Shown: piece after piece, positions 1 to 5,071 of the stretch
How the letters are laid out: the number at the start of each line of letters is the position of its first letter
How positions within the stretch are numbered: position 1 is the first letter of the stretch
From: Planctomycetota bacterium
GTDB taxonomy: Bacteria; Planctomycetota; Phycisphaerae; UBA1845; CAIVHJ01
Length of the DNA: 5,071 bases
Assembly: GCA_022565195.1 (NCBI GenBank)
Contig: JADFJZ010000166.1
Coordinates: forward strand, 1 to 5,071
Direction: 5' to 3'
Notes under the pieces: model-generated
What the model was told of the DNA's origin: nothing
Databases searched by the model: none
The model's input: the letters and a program-made list of their open reading frames with translations, nothing else
Translations under genes and position numbers: made by a program

Positions 1-418
1 CCAGCGGGTCGGCGTGCTCCAAGTCAAAGTTGCGGCGCACGAACTTCACCGAGCTGTCGTCCGAGTCCAGTTGCTCGATGAACTCGGCCAGCTCGGGCAT
101 ATCTTCCTTCGGTGCGTGGACGATGATCCCGCCGGGAATGAGGGCCATTCGAATCGTTTGGGCCGGTGCGGAGGCGCCGCCCTTGGGCGGACGCCGGGTG
201 CCGCCCCCAGCGGTCGGCGCGATGAACAAGCTGGTGATGGCCTCCTTCACTTCCTCCGGCTCGATGTGGGTGAGCATGAACGTCCGCTTCTCGAACTCGT
301 CAAGATCTGGATCCATCAAGTCGATCATCTGGCGAATGTGTTTGATCTCACTTCCGGAGACGGTACCGGTGATGATCACGCCGCGCGGCGTGGGAATGAA
401 CTGCGGCCCGTCCTTATC
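1..418 (-). CDS. Secretin N-domain protein, 3' continuation after the frameshift, cut by window edge
   Basis: This is the continuation of the same secretin-like protein in the -1 frame, open from 418 to the left edge (139 codons). It begins DKDGPQFIPTPRG and completes the fifth N1-type module with VIITGTVSGSEIKHIRQMIDLMD, a typical second-half strand and helix. A full sixth module follows: KRTFMLTHIEPEEVKEAITSL, a Gly/Arg/Pro/Lys loop, then IRMALIPGGIIVHAPKEDM and ELAEFIEQLD. A seventh module starts at VKFVRRNFDLEHADPL (52-1). It has no convincing start of its own: an AAGGA at 411-415 is too far from the first in-frame GTG (377-379). It therefore reads as the rest of the upstream frame, not as a separate gene. 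The secretin barrel domain, if present, lies beyond the left edge. Confidence 0.82.
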
Positions 419-2670
419 TCAGCTTTGCCCCGCTTCGGGCCGCCGTAGACCGAATTGAGCATGCTCACGATGTTGTTCGGGTCGGCGTACTTGATCTCCA
501 CGAACTCGATGCTCCCGCCGTCCTTCTCCCGGGCCTCATCGAACAACTCGATGAGCGGCAAAATCTCATGCTCCCACTCGCGCTGCGAGCCACGGAAGAA
601 CACCCGGCTCGTGGCGTCGTCAGCGACAAACCGTGAGACGTTACTCGACTGCCGTGCCGCTCTCTTGCCTTTGGGCGACGGCGCGCCGCCGGGAATGATT
701 ATGAGCCTCAGGTAGTTCACTACTTCGCTGGGCTTGGCGTTTTCCAGTTGGGCTACGAATGTCGTGGGCTTGGGCATCTGCCCGTCAAGCTCCTTGATGA
801 GGCTCGCAGCCGTATTCATCATGGCCGGCTCGCCTCTCAGGAACAGAACGCTGCCGATGACCTCGATGTTCAGCGTTTCGGGTCCGCGATCGCCTTTCTT
901 GCCCGGCGGTGACAGCAGCGACAAGACCTTGGCGGCGATTTGATCGGGGTCCGCCTGCTCCACGCGCACCTGAAGGAACTTATTCTCGAACTCCTTGTCC
1001 AGGAACTCGGTGATGATGCGTTTGGCGTGGTCGATCCGCTCTTTCGGCCCGAGCAGAATCAGCGAATTATCGCGCGGGACGGCGATGATCCGTAATTCAT
1101 CGTTCCCGCCTGAGGTCACGACGCGGGACGTTTCGCCCTTCTTGCTGCGGCCGGTGGTCCGAATCCTCGGCTTTCGCCCGCCGTTGACGATCTCCTCAAG
1201 GATCTCGGCCGCCGATTCCGCTTGGGCGTGTTCCAACTTGATGACCACCGGGTCAGGGAAATCCGGGTCGGCCGGCGGCCGATCGATGACCTCCAGTATC
1301 TTCTTGACTTCAGCAACTTTGTACGGCAAACCGCGGACCAGGAGCACGTCGTAGTCGTCATCCGGGATCACCAGGATCTTCTGGGCCTCGCTTGTGCTGG
1401 GATCGTTCTTGACGTTTCGGCCCCGGCTCGTCCGGCGCCCCCGGAAGTTGCCCTCGGATGCGCCGGTGATGACGTTGTCCACCAGGAGCATCAGCTTCTC
1501 GAGCGCCTTGGAAGGCTCGATGTACTCGACCGGAAGGATGATCAGTTCGGCTTCGCCCGTTAGCGTGGGGCCGATTATGTCCATGTAGTCTTGGATTTTC
1601 TCCAGGATGTCCACTCGGCCGGTGTAGTCGATGACCCCCGTGCCTTCCACCGTCGTCATGAGCACCCATTCGCCGAACATGTTGGAGACTTGCTCGTTGA
1701 ACACGCGCATGTCCGCGGCGGATTCAGGCGAGAAGAAGACGCGGACAATGTCCGACGGCATGAGCTTACCCTGGGCCACTTCCAGTTCGACGGCTTCGAT
1801 GCTGGTGAACAGGCGGCTGGGCGGCAGCTTGAAACGCAGCTCCTTGAACGCGTCCAGTTCCAGGCGGAACTCATCGGCGTTGTAGTACAGATACAGCGGC
1901 GGCAGGACCTCGTAAAACAGCAGGTCGTTGATCTGGTGCAGCGTGGTGCGGAAGTCGGTCAGTTCGGCGCTGATGTAGGTGATCTGGCTGTCTTCCGGCC
2001 GGGCGCCGACGAGCTTCACCGGCAGGCCCAGCACGGGCAGACCGGTCTTGCGTGCGAACATTTCCACCAATTCGATATAGCTGCCGTTGCGCAGGCCGAA
2101 CGAATAGTAGCGCTGATCGAAAGGCTGTCGGTAGTTGTCTTCCGGCTCGGTGGGCGGTTCCGCGCCCGGCGGGGTGTACATCTTCCGAGGCCGCGCGATG
2201 GGCGGGCGCTTGGGAGCGTCCTCTTCCTTCACTTCTTCCTTTTTGCCTTTCGGTTCTTCCCGTTTGGGCGGCGGGGTCGGCCGGCGAACGGGTCGCTTGG
2301 GCCGGGCCGTGGTCGGCGGCTTGGTGCCCTTCTTCTTGTCGAGTCCCTGCTCCTTCTTTATCTGCTCTCTCTTTTCCATCATCTTGAGCAGATGCTCTTT
2401 CATTTTGTTGAGGATCTCGTCGCGGCGCTTTCTTTCCTCGGGCGTCAATTCGCTGATCGGACGGTTGATGAGCTCGCGCTCCTCTTCGGTCAGCCCGTCA
2501 TCGATCTCGAGCGGCTCCTGGAAGACAAACCCCTCGGCAGAGCGAGGTGCGAACGTCGAGACCGCCAAGAGCGCCCCCGCGCCGAGAATCAACAGGGCGA
2601 TCACGCCACACCGCCGGCCGCGCGTTTGCGATTCGACGCCCGGGCTAATTTGATGACTTCGATAACTCAT
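376..2670 (-). CDS. Secretin N-domain protein (PilQ/GspD-like), 5' part up to the frameshift
   Basis: This is the periplasmic portion of an outer-membrane secretin-like protein. I chose the ATG at 2670 (MSYRSHQ) because AGGAG lies seven bases upstream; an upstream in-frame start at 2724 has no such support. Residues about 21-41 form a hydrophobic signal or anchor segment after RGRR. Residues 52-112 are a charged helical region, and 113-180 a Lys/Arg/Pro-rich linker where PilQ proteins often carry AMIN domains. Residues 189-277 look like an N0 (STN-type) domain (YIELVEMFARKTGLPV, then LTDFRTTLHQINDLLF). Residues 285-367 are a divergent N1-like domain. N1-type modules follow at about 374-464, 473-559, 564-629, 635-713 and from 720, each with a strand, a helix, a basic Gly-rich loop, a strand and a helix (e.g. 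VIKLEHAQAESAAEILEEIV then LRIIAVPRDNSLILLG). From about position 418 this frame gives an unrelated Arg/Ser-rich end stopping at TGA 376-378, while homology continues in the -1 frame. The last 14 or so residues are therefore probably artefactual. Confidence 0.85.
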   Translation of the reverse strand: MSYRSHQISPGVESQTRGRRCGVIALLILGAGALLAVSTFAPRSAEGFVFQEPLEIDDGLTEEERELINRPISELTPEERKRRDEILNKMKEHLLKMMEKREQIKKEQGLDKKKGTKPPTTARPKRPVRRPTPPPKREEPKGKKEEVKEEDAPKRPPIARPRKMYTPPGAEPPTEPEDNYRQPFDQRYYSFGLRNGSYIELVEMFARKTGLPVLGLPVKLVGARPEDSQITYISAELTDFRTTLHQINDLLFYEVLPPLYLYYNADEFRLELDAFKELRFKLPPSRLFTSIEAVELEVAQGKLMPSDIVRVFFSPESAADMRVFNEQVSNMFGEWVLMTTVEGTGVIDYTGRVDILEKIQDYMDIIGPTLTGEAELIILPVEYIEPSKALEKLMLLVDNVITGASEGNFRGRRTSRGRNVKNDPSTSEAQKILVIPDDDYDVLLVRGLPYKVAEVKKILEVIDRPPADPDFPDPVVIKLEHAQAESAAEILEEIVNGGRKPRIRTTGRSKKGETSRVVTSGGNDELRIIAVPRDNSLILLGPKERIDHAKRIITEFLDKEFENKFLQVRVEQADPDQIAAKVLSLLSPPGKKGDRGPETLNIEVIGSVLFLRGEPAMMNTAASLIKELDGQMPKPTTFVAQLENAKPSEVVNYLRLIIIPGGAPSPKGKRAARQSSNVSRFVADDATSRVFFRGSQREWEHEILPLIELFDEAREKDGGSIEFVEIKYADPNNIVSMLNSVYGGPKRGKAEIRTGRSSFPRRAA
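399..421 (-). other. Apparent -1 frameshift (single-base deletion) in the secretin-like gene
   Basis: The upstream frame reads ...VYGGPKRGKAE to 418 and then degenerates to IRTGRSSFPRRAA and a stop at 376. The -1 frame is blocked by a TGA at 419-421, then opens at 418 with sensible secretin N-domain sequence. The switch must occur on the 3' side of that TGA and before about 399, most simply between GAG (418-420) and AAG (413-415), where one base appears to be missing. No X-XXY-YYZ slippery heptamer is visible here, so a sequencing or assembly error or a real mutation is more likely than programmed frameshifting. Confidence 0.85.
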
Positions 2671-3955
2671 TGGATGACTCCTGTGCTGCTTGCTTGTCGG
2701 CTTGGGCCTGCAGCTTGATTTCATTGGCGGGCGCCGGCGGGCCGACCTGCTCGGCCTCGTGCGCGTCCTGCCAGGCCCACAGAAGCTGTCGAAACTCGCC
2801 GAATTCCTTGATCAACTCGTCCAGCGGTCGGCTCTGCGAAAACGATTCACCGTATTGATAGGCCCACAGGTTGCTCGGTTGGCCCTCTTGTGTTTCCTCT
2901 GCTTCCCCTTCTTCCCCTTCTTCACGCTCTCCCTCTTCTTCTCCATCTTCTGTTTTACTCACAACGAGCCCAAGCCGATGCACCAACTCCAGCGTTCCGC
3001 CGTCGAATTCTTCGCCGACATTGAAGTACGTGGGCGGCTCCTCCGGCACGGGGCGCGAACCTCTACGCCGGCTTGGCCTTGCGGCCTTTTTCACAACCAG
3101 GACCGAGTCGTTCATAAAGCCCCGAACGATCTTGTTATCGCGCTCAGGATCGCCGGTATTCACTGGCTCCTTATCACGCCCCGGTGGTGGTAGTGCGGTG
3201 TCCGCGATGGGAGGCTCCACCTCCGGCCTGACGGGGTCGAACGGTCGCCAGTTCTGGAAGATGTCGTACGCGGCCATGGTGGGCGCGCCCAAGCGACCCA
3301 TCTTTTGTTTGCCATCCTCATCCGGCGGCGTTTTGGGCTTGGCGCCGGCCGCCAGCTTATCCCATTTCTTCTTGTGCGGGATGATGAGCGTTTGGATCTT
3401 GATCGTCGCGCCGACCTTGCTGCTGTACAGCCTCTTGTCCGGCCTGAGATCGACGCTGCTGACGTACAGCAAATCATCCAGACGGTAGAGGTCGAGCAGG
3501 AATTGCATGATGTCCTTCAAGTCGCCCCGGCCTTCCACGGTGAAGGTCACGAGGTCGATCTTTTTCTTTCGCCCTCTGCCGCCGCCTTTGGTCAGGGCGG
3601 GCGGCTTCTCACCGCCAACCGTCAGATTCGAGTCGGCCAATACCGCCTTGGTCCGCCGGCGGATGTACTCCTTGGTGAGATCCCCCACGCTGCGGGCCAC
3701 GGACTCTTCATCCCCGCCCTCCTCCGCAATCATGTCGCGGAGTCGGCGATAGTGCATCACGTAGCGCTCGGCGGCTTCTTTCTCTTTGACTTTGTCGTCA
3801 TACTTTTCTTGCAAGGCGGCCAACTCGCCGCCGAGATCGCCCAATGGAGAGTCGGCCAGCTTCGTGCCCGCCCAGGCGAGCGCGCCCACCGCCATTACGG
3901 GAATGGCAAACTTCGCTATGGTTCGTTCACGCGTCGTCATGCTCGGTGCCACCAT
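2645..3955 (-). CDS. PilO-like membrane protein fused to a PilP/GspC-like domain
   Basis: This is a probable alignment-complex protein linking the inner-membrane platform to the secretin. Of 436 residues, 14-33 form one transmembrane helix after a short cytoplasmic end. A charged coiled coil follows (about 42-77, e.g. LQEKYDDKVKEKEAAERY). Residues 133-194 look like the PilO/GspM ferredoxin-like fold (VTFTVEGRGDLKDIMQFLLD, then a VSSVDLRPDK strand and IKIQTLIIP). Residues about 236-335 resemble PilP or the GspC homology region: RPFDP, then IVRGFMNDSVLVVKK, YFNVGEEFDGGTLELV and GLVVSK. PilO alone is about 200 residues, so the length fits a PilO plus PilP merger. An extremely Glu-rich run (336-357) and a Gln/Ala/Ser-rich tail follow. 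Position directly after PilM-N and before the secretin supports the role. The start is uncertain: ATG at 3955 has no clear ribosome site, and ATG at 3940 (MTTRERTIAKF) gives the more usual short cytoplasmic end. The last 26 bases overlap the secretin gene. The PilO part is moderately sure, the PilP part less so. Confidence 0.68.
   Translation of the reverse strand: MVAPSMTTRERTIAKFAIPVMAVGALAWAGTKLADSPLGDLGGELAALQEKYDDKVKEKEAAERYVMHYRRLRDMIAEEGGDEESVARSVGDLTKEYIRRRTKAVLADSNLTVGGEKPPALTKGGGRGRKKKIDLVTFTVEGRGDLKDIMQFLLDLYRLDDLLYVSSVDLRPDKRLYSSKVGATIKIQTLIIPHKKKWDKLAAGAKPKTPPDEDGKQKMGRLGAPTMAAYDIFQNWRPFDPVRPEVEPPIADTALPPPGRDKEPVNTGDPERDNKIVRGFMNDSVLVVKKAARPSRRRGSRPVPEEPPTYFNVGEEFDGGTLELVHRLGLVVSKTEDGEEEGEREEGEEGEAEETQEGQPSNLWAYQYGESFSQSRPLDELIKEFGEFRQLLWAWQDAHEAEQVGPPAPANEIKLQAQADKQAAQESSNELSKSSN
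2678..2682 (-). promoter_or_regulatory. Ribosome binding site of the secretin-like gene
   Basis: AGGAG on the minus strand ends seven bases before the ATG at 2668-2670. It lies inside the 3' end of the PilO/P-like gene, whose TAG stop is at 2645-2647, so the two genes overlap by 26 bases and are probably translationally coupled. This site decides the start in favour of MSYRSHQ over the upstream in-frame codon at 2724. Confidence 0.75.
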
Positions 3956-3973
3956 GCCGGAACTGAAGCCGGC
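3956..3973 (-). promoter_or_regulatory. Small inverted repeat between the PilM-N and PilO/P-like genes
   Basis: The junction contains GCCGG, an 8-base loop and CCGGC, directly abutting the ATG at 3955. A 5-bp GC stem with no U-run is too short for a terminator. It could modulate initiation or coupling at the junction, or be chance in GC-rich DNA. No promoter is visible in the 23-base gap. Confidence 0.25.
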
Positions 3974-3978
3974 GCCGT

Positions 3979-5071
3979 CTAGCCTTTCTTCTTGCCCTTC
4001 TTGTTTTGGTTCTGCAAGTCAGCGATTCGCGCCGACTTCACGAACATCTTCGTATTCGTTGGATAATCTTCGTCGCGGCCCTCGTATTCGATTCGATTCG
4101 TTGTGGCATTGAAGACGCGAACCCTCTCGTCCTTTCGCTGGCCTGGGCGAGTCATGTTGTTCAAGTCCGCTTCGAGGTCTTCGACGATCAGCGAATCCTT
4201 CGCGAAGATCCGAAAGCTGATCTCACCCCTGGAGGCCAGCAGGTCCATACCGTCGATAAAGGCCATCTCCGTGTCCGGGAACACCTCGGCCAGCAGCTTG
4301 AGTTCGTCCGGCCAGACCACTTGTGCCGCCTGCCACTGCTCGACTTGCTCGACAATGCTGCGCACCTCGTTGTAGGTCTTGAGTTCGCGATCCAGCCGGG
4401 TGATCTGTCTCTTGAGATCCTTGATTTTGTTTTGCTTCGGCATCACCAGGACGGCATAGCCCAGCGTCACGATCAAAAGGACGCCGGCCACGATGGCGCC
4501 GGCCAGCGGCATCTGCCGGCGGCGGCGTTCGGCCACGCCGATGGGCTTTTTCGGCGCCAGGAAATTGAACTGCAGCTTGTCTTCCGAAGCGTGTCCGATA
4601 CCCAGGCCCACCGCCGCCGCAAAAGCGCGGGCGTGCCCGCCCTGATGACGCTGCGGATTCAAAATCGGATCAGGGTTGTACGCCTCCGCAGCCACGCCGA
4701 ACCGTTTGGATATCTTGGCTGCCAGGGCGTCGTCGAAGCCGGAACTGCCGCCCACGATGATGCGATTGAAGCGGGCGCCCGGATCGGTGCTGCGATAGGC
4801 TTCCGCCGACCGCGTGATCTCGACCATGAGTTCGTTGAGGATTCGATCCTCGGCGGACGGCTTCACTGGCCTCTCTGTGGCGGGCGCCTCTACCTCGGGC
4901 AGAAAATCGATCTCGACGGCCTCTTCACTCGCCGCTTGTTCCTCGTCGGCGGGCGTTTCTTCCGGCAAGGAGTCCGGAGCGTCATCCAAATCGCCATCGA
5001 CAACGTCGTCGGGCTGCTCGTCGAGCGCTACAGAGGCCGCCCGCGAGAAAACCAGCACGCCGTCGCGAATG
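3979..5071 (-). CDS. pilM: PilM-PilN fusion protein, N-terminus cut by window edge
   Basis: This is an inner-membrane platform protein of a type IV pilus or type II secretion-like machine. The frame is open to the right edge (IRDG precedes the first possible start, a GTG at 5058), so the true start is outside. Residues below count from that GTG. Residues 1-11 (LVFSRAASV) look like a PilM core strand. Residues 12-70 are an acidic, Pro-rich insert. Residues 71-155 match the PilM C-terminal actin-like subdomain, with NELMVEITRSAEAY, the nucleotide-site-like RIIVGGSSGFDDAL, and FGVAAEAYNPDP. FNFLAP (164-169) resembles the INLLP motif with which PilN N-termini bind PilM. A basic RRRRQ stretch precedes one transmembrane helix (about 184-206). 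A coiled coil (about 207-245) and a PilN-like ferredoxin-fold region (about 246-347) follow, and the tail is Lys-rich. PilM and PilN are normally separate proteins. The fused layout resembles GspL of type II secretion, which is the main alternative. It ends with TAG, 23 bases before the next ATG. Confidence 0.78.
   Translation of the reverse strand, partial: IRDGVLVFSRAASVALDEQPDDVVDGDLDDAPDSLPEETPADEEQAASEEAVEIDFLPEVEAPATERPVKPSAEDRILNELMVEITRSAEAYRSTDPGARFNRIIVGGSSGFDDALAAKISKRFGVAAEAYNPDPILNPQRHQGGHARAFAAAVGLGIGHASEDKLQFNFLAPKKPIGVAERRRRQMPLAGAIVAGVLLIVTLGYAVLVMPKQNKIKDLKRQITRLDRELKTYNEVRSIVEQVEQWQAAQVVWPDELKLLAEVFPDTEMAFIDGMDLLASRGEISFRIFAKDSLIVEDLEADLNNMTRPGQRKDERVRVFNATTNRIEYEGRDEDYPTNTKMFVKSARIADLQNQNKKGKKKG

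Larger units (their letters stand above)
1..1551 (-). repeat. Tandem array of secretin N1-type modules (protein-level repeat)
   Basis: Six diverged modules of roughly 65-95 residues, plus the start of a seventh, occur in tandem at about 1551-1279, 1254-994, 981-784, 768-532, 513-308, 292-62 and 52-1. Each opens with a strand and helix of the form (V/F)xxLxxA(E/D/K)PxxVxxxLxxL, has a basic or Gly-rich loop, then a strand pair (e.g. IIAVPRDNSLILLG, FVADDATSRVFFRG) and a final helix ending in ELD, VID or LMD. In secretins such modules form stacked periplasmic rings. The repeat is visible in the protein pattern only and is not a DNA-level repeat. Confidence 0.8.

Noticed and set aside
399..421. 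Programmed -1 ribosomal frameshifting
   Set aside because: An AAGGA is present, but there is no slippery heptamer in the permitted window, and slipping earlier (e.g. at GGC AAA) would hit the TGA at 419-421.
14..458. Two overlapping plus-strand open frames at the left edge
   Set aside because: The minus-strand -1 frame here encodes continuous secretin N-modules, so the plus-strand frames are shadows.
2540..2610. Twin-arginine signal in the secretin-like protein (GRRCGVIALL)
   Set aside because: The motif lacks the polar and FLK-type positions of a Tat consensus. Secretins use the Sec route, and the segment fits a plain Sec signal or anchor.
1591..2718. A 375-codon open frame on the plus strand, antisense to the secretin-like gene
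   Set aside because: Its protein is rich in Arg, His and Leu with no recognisable domain, and the opposite strand carries clear secretin domains. It is an antisense shadow of high-GC coding DNA.
3956..3978. Terminator between the first two genes
   Set aside because: The stem is only five base pairs with no U-tract, and the gene context demands co-transcription.
3305..3982. A 225-codon plus-strand open frame opposite the PilO/P-like gene
   Set aside because: There is no domain pattern. It mirrors the codon structure of the real gene, which has a membrane helix and a PilO fold.

Overview
The window lies inside one tightly packed operon transcribed entirely on the minus strand, so the genes read from right to left. 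It encodes three proteins of a secretin-type envelope machine: the alignment subcomplex and outer-membrane channel part of a type IV pilus or type II secretion system. There are no RNA genes, mobile elements, CRISPR arrays or non-coding stretches. The longest intergenic gap is about 23 bases.

Region by region, in transcription order: (1) 5071-3979 is the C-terminal part of a PilM-like actin-fold protein joined in one reading frame to a complete PilN-like protein. Its N-terminus lies beyond the right edge. (2) 3955-2645 is a PilO-like membrane protein that continues into a PilP/GspC-like periplasmic domain. (3) 2670 to the left edge is a very long secretin N-terminal-domain protein (PilQ/GspD family). 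It has a signal sequence or membrane anchor, a charged and proline-rich basic linker, an N0-like domain, a divergent N1-like domain, and at least six tandem N1-type modules with a seventh starting at the edge. Its reading frame breaks near position 418. The protein-level continuation is clear in the -1 frame, so this is either a sequencing or assembly indel or a real mutation. The membrane-embedded secretin beta-barrel domain would lie off the left edge and cannot be confirmed.

In canonical type IV pilus operons pilM, pilN, pilO, pilP and pilQ are five separate genes. Here the same order appears as three polypeptides: M-N, O-P and Q-like. This layout resembles the type II GspL (actin-fold domain, transmembrane segment and periplasmic fold in one chain), so pilus versus secretion system cannot be decided from the window. 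The proteins would form a bridge from the cytoplasmic actin-like ring (M), through inner-membrane N/O coiled coils and the periplasmic P-like domain, to the stacked N-domain rings of the secretin.

The moderately high GC content, long acidic or basic linkers, fused pilus genes and a secretin with an expanded N-domain array suggest a Planctomycetota-like or other PVC or deep-branching Gram-negative bacterium. This taxonomic guess is inference from style and has not been tested by a search.
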